Positions 46,636 to 56,091 of a DNA stretch of 64,000 bases are shown piece after piece. A program made the translations under genes and the position numbers. Below the pieces are notes generated by a model. It saw nothing but the letters and a program-made list of their open reading frames with translations, had not been told where the DNA came from and ran no database searches. Positions within the stretch are counted from its first letter, which is position 1; every line of letters starts with the position of its first letter. Source of the stretch: Pseudomonadales bacterium (lineage in GTDB: Bacteria > Pseudomonadota > Gammaproteobacteria > Pseudomonadales > Azotimanducaceae); the NCBI GenBank assembly GCA_023300545.1, contig JALZVT010000004.1, positions 1-64,000 on the forward strand. The letters are read 5' to 3'.

Positions 46636-48615
46636 ATGCGAGTTATATCCAAACTTTCTGCAACCTTGTCGGGCGCCCTGATTTTTGGTGCAAGTATTGC
46701 TGGCGGTGGCGCTATCGCCGCCTTGTCGTCAGCCTCTGCCCACGCGGCTGAGATTTGCTACGAAGATGATCGGGGGCGCATCGTAAATCGCCGCCGGCCG
46801 GGTTACTTGAGAGTGGATTGCCCTCGTCCGGACGCTGAAAATGCGGCTGACCGGGTTGAAGGTTCTACAGCTCGTGCGGCGGGTGCCGGCCGTGTATTTG
46901 ATTACGGTCTGATTCGCGGTCGTAACAAGGCATCAGCTGTACCCTGTGTGAGTTCTGGTCGCAGCGAATGCATCGCAGCAGCGCCAACACTTGACTGCAA
47001 GGGCGGTGCGCAAAATTGCGTCACTCTGGCTATGCCTGATCGCTGGCGTATCGTAGAAAATCTCGATGCGTTTCAAGACTTGGTGGGTAATGATTCCGTT
47101 CGCTATAAGTACCCTTGGTGGGACCCCTACAATCGTAACGTTCTTAAAGGCGACATCCCGGTTAATGATGACGAGTGGTTCTTTTCAATCAACGCGCTCT
47201 CTGACAGCATCGTCGAGGTTCGAGAAGTACCAACGCCGATAGGGGCTTCGTCTACCGCCAATTCTGGTGACATTGATATCTTTGGTAACTCTGATCAGGT
47301 CTTTTTTAACCAGAACATTGCGGCTGAGTTTGTCTATCTGAAGGGCGACACCGTGTTTCGCCCTCCTGATCATGAGTTTCGTTTTACGCCGGTTCTCAAT
47401 ATCAACTATGTGAACCTTGATGAATTGCAGGGTGTTAATGCGCGCCCCAGTCGAGGCACTAGCCGTACCGATCACCATCTTGGCATTCAAGCGGCCTTCT
47501 ATGATCGCCACCTGCGTAATGTAGGTGATCGATATGATTTCGACAGCATCCGAATTGGTATACAACCTTTCAATAGCGACTTTCGTGGTTTCCTGTTTCA
47601 GGATAGCCAGTTGGGTATTCGCCTGTTCGGCAACCGCAACAACAACATTTTTCAATACAATCTCGCCTACTTTCGGCGTCTGGAGAAAGACACCAATAGC
47701 GGGCTGAACGATGTCACGAAAGACCTGCGAAAAGATGACGTTGTTGCTGCCAACTTTTATTGGCAAGACTTTCCAAAACTAGGCTTTGTCTCCCAGGCGA
47801 CCGTGGTCTATAACCGAAATCGGGAAGACAACGAATTTTTCTTCGATAACAACGAATTTATTGCGAGACCGGCATCGCTTGGTGATGAGAGGCCAAGAAA
47901 ATACGATGTGGTCTACTTTGGTTACAGCGGCGACGGCCACTTCGGGCGTCTGAATCTCACCACCTCGGCCTACTACGCCGTAGGTAGTGTCGAGCCGGGC
48001 GTGTTTGAAGATAAGAAGGTTGATATCAGTGCCGGCTTCTTTGCGGCTGAAGCGGGTTTTGATATGGACTGGATTAGAGTCCGCGGTTCACTACTCTACG
48101 GTAGCGGGGACAAAGATCCGTTTGATGACAAGGCGACTGGTTTTGACGCCATTTTTGAAAACCCGGTCTTTGCTGGCTCTGACACAAGCTATTGGCTGCG
48201 TCAGTCGGTTCCGCTTGTTGGTGGTGGGCGAGTCGCGCTGTCTACTCGAAACGGCTTGCTAAACAATCTGCGTTCATCAAAAGAGCAAGGCCAGTCGAAC
48301 TTCACTAACCCGGGCATGTTGCTGGCAGGTATCGGTGCAGACGCTGATCTGCTGCCATCGCTTCGAGTGAGTTTTAACTACAACTACATGCGCTTCGATC
48401 ACACACAAGTGCTAGAGGCCGTGCGCAACCAGGGCAGCATCGATGAAGAGATCGGTCACGATCTGTCGATGAGTCTGATTTGGCGACCACTGGTAAGCCA
48501 AAATATTGTTGTGCGCACCAGTTACGCCCATTTGATTCCAGGCAAGGGGTTTAAAGACCTGTTCCCGGATGAGGATGCGAGTTATTTCATGATGAATCTG
48601 GTGTTGGCGTTTTGA
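46636..48615 (+). CDS. Protein E: predicted outer-membrane beta-barrel
   Basis: Encodes 659 residues, starting directly after the D stop. A signal peptide (about 1-38, cut near AHA-AE) is followed by a soluble N-terminal part with paired cysteines, then from about residue 200 alternating hydrophobic/aromatic strands such as AEFVYLKGD, FRFTPVLNINYVNL and LSMSLIWRP. The chain ends in MMNLVLAF with the C-terminal Phe typical of Bam-assembled barrels. Size and position among multiheme cytochromes suggest a porin-cytochrome role like MtrB, but I see no direct sequence similarity to MtrB and no CxxC near its N-terminus of the MtrB type. Confidence 0.7.
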   Translation: MRVISKLSATLSGALIFGASIAGGGAIAALSSASAHAAEICYEDDRGRIVNRRRPGYLRVDCPRPDAENAADRVEGSTARAAGAGRVFDYGLIRGRNKASAVPCVSSGRSECIAAAPTLDCKGGAQNCVTLAMPDRWRIVENLDAFQDLVGNDSVRYKYPWWDPYNRNVLKGDIPVNDDEWFFSINALSDSIVEVREVPTPIGASSTANSGDIDIFGNSDQVFFNQNIAAEFVYLKGDTVFRPPDHEFRFTPVLNINYVNLDELQGVNARPSRGTSRTDHHLGIQAAFYDRHLRNVGDRYDFDSIRIGIQPFNSDFRGFLFQDSQLGIRLFGNRNNNIFQYNLAYFRRLEKDTNSGLNDVTKDLRKDDVVAANFYWQDFPKLGFVSQATVVYNRNREDNEFFFDNNEFIARPASLGDERPRKYDVVYFGYSGDGHFGRLNLTTSAYYAVGSVEPGVFEDKKVDISAGFFAAEAGFDMDWIRVRGSLLYGSGDKDPFDDKATGFDAIFENPVFAGSDTSYWLRQSVPLVGGGRVALSTRNGLLNNLRSSKEQGQSNFTNPGMLLAGIGADADLLPSLRVSFNYNYMRFDHTQVLEAVRNQGSIDEEIGHDLSMSLIWRPLVSQNIVVRTSYAHLIPGKGFKDLFPDEDASYFMMNLVLAF

Positions 48616-48626
48616 AGGTGTCCCAA

Positions 48627-51600
48627 ATGCATAAATCAATGTACAAATTTAAGACTATGCAGGGTGTCCTGGCTTCAGCCGGTTTGCTTGTTGTTGGACT
48701 CCTTGCAGTTGGTTTGTTCTCAAGCTCGTTCTGGAGTCTGCCGATCGCCGCTTCGGAGGCGTTGACTAAAGTAGAGCGTGACTACGTCATGGCACCGGCG
48801 GCACCGCTTAGTCAGCCGAGTGCGACGGCCAGTAATGACAAGAGCGCCGGTTGCGTGTCTTGCCATACTGATTCTGATCAGAAAACGATGCACAACGCGC
48901 CCGGCGTTGATCTGGGTTGTACTGACTGCCACGGAGGGGACCCGTCACAGTTTGTTCCGCACAATTCTAAAAGTGGCGGTGAAAGCGGTCATGGCTTACC
49001 CAAGGGTAACCAGTCGGATGATTACATCGCGGTGAAAGAGCTTGCGCATATTCTGCCGGAATATCCGGATGCGTGGCATTACCCCCATAGTGCTAACCCC
49101 GAGCGCACCTACAGCCTGTTGAATAAAGAAAGTCGTGAGTTTGTGCGGTTTATTAATCCATCAGACTATCGTGTCGTTGAACTGGGTTGCGGGTCGTGTC
49201 ACCAGGATCAAATCGAAAAGTCGATTCGTTCGCTGCACGCTACCGGGGCGATGTTGTGGGGCGGTGCGTCATACAACAATGGCATTCTGCCATTTAAGCA
49301 GTACATTCTTGGCGAGTCTTATACCTCTGACGGCGAGCCGGCCATGGTAAAAGGCCCGGTGCTTGATGCCGTATTGGCTGCTCAGTTGCAAGACGAGAAA
49401 GGTATTTTGCCGCAGTTGCTACCGTTGCCTGCGTGGGAAACAACCAAAGCGGGCGATGTGTTCCGCGTGTTCGAGCGTGGCGGGCGGAACATTATTAATC
49501 TGTTCCCAGAGACTGCGATTCCTAATTCACTGGGGTTAGTGCAGCGCCTGGAAGAGCCAGGCAAGCCAGATATCCGCCAGTCGAATCGCGGGCCATCTAC
49601 CGGCGCGCGTATCTCAGTGCCTATTATTAATATCACCAAAACACGACTTAATGACCCGTTGACCTGGTTTATGGGCACCAACGATCAGCCAGGCGATTAT
49701 CGCAACTCGGGTTGTGCCTCGTGCCATGTGGTGTACGCCAATGACCGCGACCCACGCCACTCTGGTGGTTACGCCAAACACGGACATACGGGTAAAACAG
49801 CAACCCTCGACCCAACTATTCCCAAAGATGAGTCTGGGCACCCGATTCAGCACAGCTTCACCAATGCGATACCGACCTCGCAGTGCATGATTTGCCACAT
49901 GCACCAACCAAACATGTTTGTGAACAGCTATCTTGGTTACACCATGTGGGACTACGAGTCTGATGCGCCAGCTATGTGGCCAGAAGAGCAGCAATACCCG
50001 ACCAGCGAAGAAATACATGAGGTGTTGGAGCGTAATCCGGAAGGTGCAGCGCCTCGCGGTAAGTGGGCGGATACCGACTTTCTGGAAGCAGTATCAGAAT
50101 TGAACCCAGATCTTAACGACACGCAGTTCGCTGACTATCACGGTCATGGCTGGAATTTCCGGGCGGTGTTCAAACGCGATCGAACAGGCAATCTGCTCGA
50201 CGCCAAGAATAATGTAGTTGAGAACAACGACCCTAAGAAGTTCGATAAAGCGGTACATATGTCATCGATTCACCTTGATGTGGGTATGCACTGTGTTGAC
50301 TGTCACTTTGGCCAAGATAGCCATGGTAACGGCCATATTCAGGGTGAGGTTGCTCTTGCGGTTGAGGTGGATTGCAAAGACTGTCATGGCACTTCCAAAG
50401 AGCTGCCCAACCTTTATGCATCTGGCCCCGCCGCGATTGATGGCGGAACCGACTTCCTGTCGCTGCGGGTACCCAGTGGGCGTCCGCGCTTTGAATGGGT
50501 GAACGGTGATCTGTATCAGCGCTCAGCACTCGACAAAGATCTTGAGTGGAAGGTGAGTCTGGTAAAGAATTCGGTAAACCCGCAACACGCTGACTACAAT
50601 TCGAAAGCGGCGCGTGCCAAAACAATGTCGAAAAATACAGAGACGCAAAGCTGGGGCGCAGATGTCGCTGGCGATGATCTTGCCCACTCCTCTGACGAAA
50701 TGGAGTGCTATACCTGCCATACGTCCTGGACTACCAGCTGTGGCGGTTGTCACCTGCCTATTGAAGCAAACAAGAAAACGGATCGGCATCACTATGAAGG
50801 CGGGTCCAGTCGCAACTTTGCCAGCTACAACCCGCAGGTCGCTCGCGATCAGATGTTCTTGCTTGGTCGACGTGGGCCGGCAAAGGGCGGCAAGATTGCG
50901 CCGGTTCGGTCAACCTCGGCATTGGTGTTGTCGTCGACCAACTCAAACCGGGAAAAAATCTACATCCAGCAGCCGCCCGTCGCGTCGTCTGGCTTCAGCT
51001 CTCAGGCTTTTAATCCGCACTTTCCGCATACCGTACGGCTCTCAGAAACGAAGAATTGCAGCGATTGCCACTTGTCGGAGAACAACGACAACAACGCGAT
51101 CATGGCTCAACTTCTAATGTTTGGAACCAACTTCGTGAACTTTGTCGGTTACAACGCCTGGGTTGGTGGGGACGGTGAAGTATCAGCGGTGCAGGTCACC
51201 GAATGGGAAGAGCCCCAGGCCGTCATTGGCAGTTATCTGCAAAAGTACGCCTACCCTGACTTTTTTGCTGAACATCAAGCGGGTGGTGGTGTATTGAAGC
51301 ACGCCTATAATCATAGAGCGGGCGCTGCAAACTGTTTGCAAATGCGCGGAGAGTATCTGTACGTTGCCGAAGGTAAAAACGGGATGCGGGTTTATGACAT
51401 TGCCAACGTCGCGAATAAGGGTTTCTCCCAGCGCATCGTGACCACTCCCTTTAGTCCATTGGGTCAGGGTACTCAGGTCAAGTCGAAGAATGCGACCTGC
51501 ATGGCGTTGCCTTCCACCCAGCCCATTGCGCCGTTCAAAAACGAAGGCGAGTTGATGCGTGTGGTGAACCAAGAGCAGCCGTTCCATCCGATCTACAACT

Positions 51601-52502
51601 ACGCAGTAATCACGGATTCGCAAGAAGGCTTGATTCTGGTCAATGTCAATACGCTGCAAGACGGCGAGTCGCGCAACAACAATCTCAGTCGCGCCCTAAC
51701 CTGGAATCCGGATGGCCTGTTAGATGGCGTTCGACATATTACGCTGGGTGGTTCAATCGCCTACCTCAGCATGCCTACAGAGATTTTGGTGGTGTCGCTT
51801 GAAAATCCATTGGAGCCCGTTCTAGTCAGTCGTGTTGCGATGGATGATCCACGGGCGAGTGCGCTGCAATTCCGCTATTTGTTTGTTACTACAGGCAAAG
51901 GTTTGCAGACCATTGACGTGACAAATATTAAGACGCCCAAAGTGTCGCCTTCTGTGATTGAGCTTGATAATGCAAAACGGGTATACGTTGCACGCACCTA
52001 CGCTTATGTCGCGGCAGGTGCGCAGGGGCTTGCGGTAGTCGATGTTACGCAGCCGAATAACATGCGTTTGCTGCAAACTTACAACGATGGCGGCAATATT
52101 GTAGATGCGCATGATGTTGTGGTTGCTAGCACCAACGCATCGCTGTTTGCCTATGTGGCTGACGGTAGCGGTGGTTTGAAAGTAGTTCAGCTGACGTCGC
52201 CTTCTTTGCAACCCAACTTCTACGGCTTTAGCCCAGAGCCTAATCCTAAGCTGATCGCTAGCTACCCAACCAAGCGCCCTGCATTGGCACTGTCGAAAGG
52301 CATTGACCGAGACCGTGGCGTTGATGAAACCGGTGGTCAGATCGCGGTGTTTGGTCGCCGCGGCTCACGCCCGCTATCTCGTGAAGACATGAACAAGATG
52401 TATCTCAACGAGTCTGGTGAACCTTGGTATGTGAAGGACACCAAGGGCACGGGCACCGCGGTTCAGGGGCATAGCGCCAAGAGCGCTGGGGGCTCTAGGT
52501 AG
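48627..52502 (+). CDS. Protein F: exported decaheme cytochrome fused to LVIVD-type propeller
   Basis: I chose ATG 48627 (1291 residues; AAGGTG six bases upstream); the frame also opens at TTG 48612, overlapping the E stop. A hydrophobic export signal covers about residues 12-42. Ten CxxCH motifs lie in the first two thirds: CVSCH, CTDCH, CGSCH, CASCH, CMICH, CVDCH, CKDCH, CYTCH, CGGCH and CSDCH. From about residue 890 repeated beta units appear (YLYVAEGKNGMRVYDIANV, YAVITDSQEGLILVNV, YLFVTTGKGLQTIDVTN, YAYVAAGAQGLAVVDVTQ), the LVIVD propeller pattern of surface or exported proteins. The chain has no lipobox. It may be the terminal, outward-facing electron carrier of the cluster, with the propeller as a docking part. 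Confidence 0.82.
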   Translation: MHKSMYKFKTMQGVLASAGLLVVGLLAVGLFSSSFWSLPIAASEALTKVERDYVMAPAAPLSQPSATASNDKSAGCVSCHTDSDQKTMHNAPGVDLGCTDCHGGDPSQFVPHNSKSGGESGHGLPKGNQSDDYIAVKELAHILPEYPDAWHYPHSANPERTYSLLNKESREFVRFINPSDYRVVELGCGSCHQDQIEKSIRSLHATGAMLWGGASYNNGILPFKQYILGESYTSDGEPAMVKGPVLDAVLAAQLQDEKGILPQLLPLPAWETTKAGDVFRVFERGGRNIINLFPETAIPNSLGLVQRLEEPGKPDIRQSNRGPSTGARISVPIINITKTRLNDPLTWFMGTNDQPGDYRNSGCASCHVVYANDRDPRHSGGYAKHGHTGKTATLDPTIPKDESGHPIQHSFTNAIPTSQCMICHMHQPNMFVNSYLGYTMWDYESDAPAMWPEEQQYPTSEEIHEVLERNPEGAAPRGKWADTDFLEAVSELNPDLNDTQFADYHGHGWNFRAVFKRDRTGNLLDAKNNVVENNDPKKFDKAVHMSSIHLDVGMHCVDCHFGQDSHGNGHIQGEVALAVEVDCKDCHGTSKELPNLYASGPAAIDGGTDFLSLRVPSGRPRFEWVNGDLYQRSALDKDLEWKVSLVKNSVNPQHADYNSKAARAKTMSKNTETQSWGADVAGDDLAHSSDEMECYTCHTSWTTSCGGCHLPIEANKKTDRHHYEGGSSRNFASYNPQVARDQMFLLGRRGPAKGGKIAPVRSTSALVLSSTNSNREKIYIQQPPVASSGFSSQAFNPHFPHTVRLSETKNCSDCHLSENNDNNAIMAQLLMFGTNFVNFVGYNAWVGGDGEVSAVQVTEWEEPQAVIGSYLQKYAYPDFFAEHQAGGGVLKHAYNHRAGAANCLQMRGEYLYVAEGKNGMRVYDIANVANKGFSQRIVTTPFSPLGQGTQVKSKNATCMALPSTQPIAPFKNEGELMRVVNQEQPFHPIYNYAVITDSQEGLILVNVNTLQDGESRNNNLSRALTWNPDGLLDGVRHITLGGSIAYLSMPTEILVVSLENPLEPVLVSRVAMDDPRASALQFRYLFVTTGKGLQTIDVTNIKTPKVSPSVIELDNAKRVYVARTYAYVAAGAQGLAVVDVTQPNNMRLLQTYNDGGNIVDAHDVVVASTNASLFAYVADGSGGLKVVQLTSPSLQPNFYGFSPEPNPKLIASYPTKRPALALSKGIDRDRGVDETGGQIAVFGRRGSRPLSREDMNKMYLNESGEPWYVKDTKGTGTAVQGHSAKSAGGSR

Positions 52503-53827
52503 TGAACGCCCTACTGAAAACCTTGGCGCATGCCATGACCGTTGGCGGATTGATGGCGTCAGCGTGCTTGGTGGCGACGAGTTCAGTGTGGGCTGATGTG
52601 TCGAGCATTGCTGACAATGTGCATTATGGGGCAGCCTCCTGTGCGGGAGGCGCGTGTCACGGTAAGTCGAGTCGGCAAGACAACCGGACGGTATGGCTTA
52701 ATGAGCACCGTATCTGGCGTTCGCAGGACTACCACTCGCGAGCCTACAAAACTCTGCTGTCGCCAGCTTCTAAGCTGATAGCGGCAAAACTTGGACTTGC
52801 CAGTGCCCACACCGCAGACATCTGTCTCGATTGTCACGCTGACAACGTTCCTAAAGATAAACGTGGGCCTGAGTTCAGCCTGAATGACGGTGTGGGTTGT
52901 GAGGCCTGCCACGGTGGTTCTGAAAACTGGATAAAAACCCATGACGACAAAGGTAATACTCACGCAGATAACATTGCCAATGGCTTGTATCCATCCGAAC
53001 AACCGGTCGCTCGCGCCCAGCTGTGTCTGAGTTGTCATCTGGGTACGCCGGAAAAATTCACAACGCATCGCATCATGGGTGCAGGGCATCCACGCCTCAG
53101 TTTTGAGCTGGAGAACTTTACAACCAACCAGCCACCCCATTTCTCGGTAGACGACGACTATCGAGACCGCAAAGGCGATTTTGAGGGCGTGCAACTCTGG
53201 CTGAGCGGCCAACTCGAAGGGTCTCGGCAGTTTCTGAAGATGCTCGGCAGTAGTTATTTCACTGGTTCACGGGGCATGCCTGAGTTTTCGCTGTACGACT
53301 GCCAAAGCTGTCATCACGGATTAGATCCGAACGATCTGCGCTGGTATACCGAGCGTCGTCAGCAGGGCATTGAACCGGGTAGCCTGCGTCTGGCAGATCA
53401 TCACTTCCGCACGCTACAGTTAATCAGTCAGGAGCTTTCACCCGCTAAGACGGCGGCACTGAAGAAAGCAATTGATCAACTTGTCCTGGCGGGGCAGGGT
53501 GACCCCAAAGCGATGGCTACGACGGTCACCCAATTGCAGGGGCTAATCGATGAACTGGGCGCACAGTGGCGTGGATTGAGCGTCAGCACGGCAAACGTCA
53601 AAGCACTGCGCAAGCGCTTAGTCGGTGAGGCGGCATCTCGGCGTATGGTTGATTACGGCACGGCAGAGCAAGGACTTTTAAGTATTGTGACACTGACTGA
53701 ATACCTCGGAGAGGCAGACCGCCTCGCCAATTCGCTCGATCAGCTGTTCAATGGGCTGGGTAACGACGAAACGTTTCGTCCTAAGGCGTACCAGCGAGCC
53801 GCGAAAGCCGTACAGGGAAGTTTTTGA
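52502..53827 (+). CDS. Protein G: five-heme cytochrome, c554-like
   Basis: Encodes 441 residues from GTG, sharing one base with the F stop. A signal peptide (about 1-31, cut near VWA-DV) precedes five heme sites: an unusual CAGGACH (C-x4-CH), then CLDCH, CEACH, CLSCH and CQSCH, all before about residue 275. The C-terminal 150 residues are helical without hemes. The pattern recalls cytochrome c554-like proteins, which carry electrons in nitrogen or sulfur oxidation, though no such oxidoreductase is adjacent. A periplasmic shuttle between C and F fits the context. Confidence 0.8.
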   Translation: MNALLKTLAHAMTVGGLMASACLVATSSVWADVSSIADNVHYGAASCAGGACHGKSSRQDNRTVWLNEHRIWRSQDYHSRAYKTLLSPASKLIAAKLGLASAHTADICLDCHADNVPKDKRGPEFSLNDGVGCEACHGGSENWIKTHDDKGNTHADNIANGLYPSEQPVARAQLCLSCHLGTPEKFTTHRIMGAGHPRLSFELENFTTNQPPHFSVDDDYRDRKGDFEGVQLWLSGQLEGSRQFLKMLGSSYFTGSRGMPEFSLYDCQSCHHGLDPNDLRWYTERRQQGIEPGSLRLADHHFRTLQLISQELSPAKTAALKKAIDQLVLAGQGDPKAMATTVTQLQGLIDELGAQWRGLSVSTANVKALRKRLVGEAASRRMVDYGTAEQGLLSIVTLTEYLGEADRLANSLDQLFNGLGNDETFRPKAYQRAAKAVQGSF

Positions 53828-53838
53828 GTGATTGTTAA

Positions 53839-54930
53839 GTGATTGAATTTGCGGCTGAATCCCATCCGGGTAATCGCTATCAGCACAACGAAGATTCGTT
53901 GGGTTGGGTCGAAGAGGCCGGTGTGTGGCTAGTTGCTGATGGTATGGGCGGTCACGCTTGCGGGGATGTTGCTTCTCGCACGGTTAAGCAGTCGCTGCTG
54001 CGAGCCAGCGCAGCAGCGAGCGAACAAGCCAAGCCATCTTCGCTGCCAGAACTGATTTCCCAGGCCCACGCCGCGGTGGTTGCTGAAGGTATCAGGCGTT
54101 CAGCCGAAAACATGGGCAGCACTGTTGTGATGGTTCGAGTTAGCGGTGACAGTGCTGAAATAGGTTGGTGCGGTGACAGTCGAGTCTATCTATGGCGTGA
54201 CAAGCAGTTGGTGCGTCTAACCCGGGACCATTCTTTGCTCGAGCAGTTGCTCGAATCGGGCGTGGTTGATCCGTCTGAGGCATTTGGCCACCCGCAAAAA
54301 CACGTTCTGGTGCAAGCGCTTGGTATTTCTAACCCAGAGCCTGTGCCTGCAAAGCTGCATATTGATTTGGCGAACGAAGACATGCTGCTGTTATGCAGTG
54401 ACGGCTTACATGATGAGCTGCGGGACGATGAAATTAATGAGCTGATAGTTGCTAACCCTGAGCCTGGAGAGGCAGTTCGTGCGTTGATCGCCCGCACCTT
54501 GCTTGGAGAAGCGCGCGACAATATTAGTGTGGTATGCCTTCGCATGTCAGGGCTTGCGAGTTCCCAGCCCCCGCTTAGCGTGCCGCAATTGCGAGCCCGT
54601 TTTGAACGCCTCCCAGGGCGTCGTGATACTGGCGCTGTAGCTGAGGGTTCAGACAGTGTGACACCGGCGCGAACGCCACAGGTTTCCCTAGAATCTGCAA
54701 CAGCAGATGATAGCGATCTAAGCGGTATTGCGCCGGCGCCTAGAGTCGCTGTAGCCGGGAAAATCAAATTGCCCAAGAGAGGGGCTTCTGCGGGTGGTAG
54801 CAATGGCGCGCAGTCTTCTATTGATGCGACGTCTGACGTTAAGCCGACGCCAAATAAATTTGATCGCGAGCTGTTAATTGCGTTGGTCGTAGTAGCGGCA
54901 ATGATCGCTCTTGTCCTATGGATTTCTTAA
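53839..54930 (+). CDS. Protein H: membrane-anchored PP2C-type protein phosphatase
   Basis: Encodes 363 residues from GTG, 11 bp after G. The PP2C metal motifs are present in order: HNEDSLGW, VADGMGGHACGDVAS, MGSTVVMV, WCGDSRVYLW, LLLCSDGLHDEL and DNISVVCL. A low-complexity linker of about 100 residues leads to one C-terminal membrane helix (LLIALVVVAAMIALVLWIS), so the phosphatase is cytoplasmic and tethered. It would remove phosphates from Ser/Thr; FHA domains nearby (C, I and the divergent gene) read phosphothreonine. No Ser/Thr kinase gene is seen in the window. Confidence 0.92.
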   Translation: MIEFAAESHPGNRYQHNEDSLGWVEEAGVWLVADGMGGHACGDVASRTVKQSLLRASAAASEQAKPSSLPELISQAHAAVVAEGIRRSAENMGSTVVMVRVSGDSAEIGWCGDSRVYLWRDKQLVRLTRDHSLLEQLLESGVVDPSEAFGHPQKHVLVQALGISNPEPVPAKLHIDLANEDMLLLCSDGLHDELRDDEINELIVANPEPGEAVRALIARTLLGEARDNISVVCLRMSGLASSQPPLSVPQLRARFERLPGRRDTGAVAEGSDSVTPARTPQVSLESATADDSDLSGIAPAPRVAVAGKIKLPKRGASAGGSNGAQSSIDATSDVKPTPNKFDRELLIALVVVAAMIALVLWIS

Positions 54931-54976
54931 TGAACTATTTATTGTGTAACGATATGAAAACGAATGGAGAAAAACA

Positions 54977-56023
54977 GTGAGCGAGCCTGGTATTCGATTT
55001 GCGCTCAGTAACGACGCAGGCGCGACGGTGTTGGAGTTTGGTGCGACGGTGCTTGTGGGTCGTGCGCCATCTGCGGAACACCAGGGTGTTTCCTATGAGG
55101 TGACGTTGCAGCTTGAGCAATCGACGGTGTCGACCAATCATGCAACGCTTGCCCCTGCGGATGGTGGGCTACTAGTGACTGATTTGGGTTCCACCAACGG
55201 CACCTTTATTAACCATCAACGCCTGAACGGCCCAACAATGGCCTGCAATGGTGACGAGATTCGTTTTGACACCCATACATTGACGCTTGAAGATCGCGAA
55301 GCTTCTGCGCCGGCGACGGACGATGCAGCGCCAATAGATGCTGGAGCGACCGTGATCCGAGCGGCTGTTCCCGCGCCCGCACCCGCAGGGCAGCCCGACG
55401 ACAGTGATCTCGGCAATGCTGCGATGGGCAAAACCATGATGATGGCCGTCAATAAGAATTTGCCGCGGTCATGGCAGGACGATAGCCCGGGTACGATTAT
55501 TCTTAAGCCTGGCGAGGCGAACGATCAGTTTGCTATTGATGCGGATGCTCTGGCCGCACAGTTCACAGACCCGACGCTTGTGTTGCTCAGTGACGCAGGT
55601 GAGGGGCAACCGATATCACTGAAAAGTGACGGTGAGTTAAATTTTTGGAATATCGGCAAAAACAGCGCGAAGCACGAGCTGTCAATTGTGTTGGAAGATC
55701 CGAGCGTTTCGGATTTTCATGCAAAACTGGTTCGGCGTGGCGCAAAGTGGTCGGTTCACGATCAGATGTCGACAAACAAAACCCGTGTGAACGGTGAGAT
55801 AGTGCTGAAGCGCTTTCTGAATTCTAAAGACGTCATTGAATTTGGGGGCACCAAAGCGCTCCTGTTGATTCCTGGCGGAACTGCCAAATCTGCCAAGACA
55901 AAGTCAGGTAAAGGTAAGTCTGTTGGGAACGGTGGCGGAAGTGCCGTGCGCTGGGTATTAATTGCTGCGGTAATTGCCGTCGCTGCAGGTGCGGGTTGGT
56001 TCGTTGTCAACGGCGGTATGTGA
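54977..56023 (+). CDS. Protein I: tail-anchored protein with two FHA domains
   Basis: Encodes 348 residues from GTG with GGAG ten bases upstream. FHA 1 (about 20-110) keeps the core: LVGRAPSAEHQ, STVSTNHATL and DLGSTNGTFINHQRL. FHA 2 (about 205-300) is weaker: IGKNSAKHEL, DPSVSDFHAKLV and STNKTRVNGE, with Lys for the usual Gly in NGT. A Lys/Gly linker leads to a final helix (WVLIAAVIAVAAGAGWFVV) ending four residues from the C-terminus, a tail anchor. It may gather phosphorylated partners at the membrane beside protein C. It is 46 bp after the phosphatase and ends the cluster. Confidence 0.85.
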   Translation: MSEPGIRFALSNDAGATVLEFGATVLVGRAPSAEHQGVSYEVTLQLEQSTVSTNHATLAPADGGLLVTDLGSTNGTFINHQRLNGPTMACNGDEIRFDTHTLTLEDREASAPATDDAAPIDAGATVIRAAVPAPAPAGQPDDSDLGNAAMGKTMMMAVNKNLPRSWQDDSPGTIILKPGEANDQFAIDADALAAQFTDPTLVLLSDAGEGQPISLKSDGELNFWNIGKNSAKHELSIVLEDPSVSDFHAKLVRRGAKWSVHDQMSTNKTRVNGEIVLKRFLNSKDVIEFGGTKALLLIPGGTAKSAKTKSGKGKSVGNGGGSAVRWVLIAAVIAVAAGAGWFVVNGGM

Positions 56024-56091
56024 ATCATTGCCTACACTTGTGGGTAACGACAAATAATCTAACGCAGTAAAACGATCAGGGAGATTGTGAA

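Noticed and set aside
46636-48615. Calling protein E an MtrB orthologue
   Set aside because: Only size, signal peptide, C-terminal Phe and context agree; no specific MtrB sequence features were seen, so it is kept as a generic predicted barrel.
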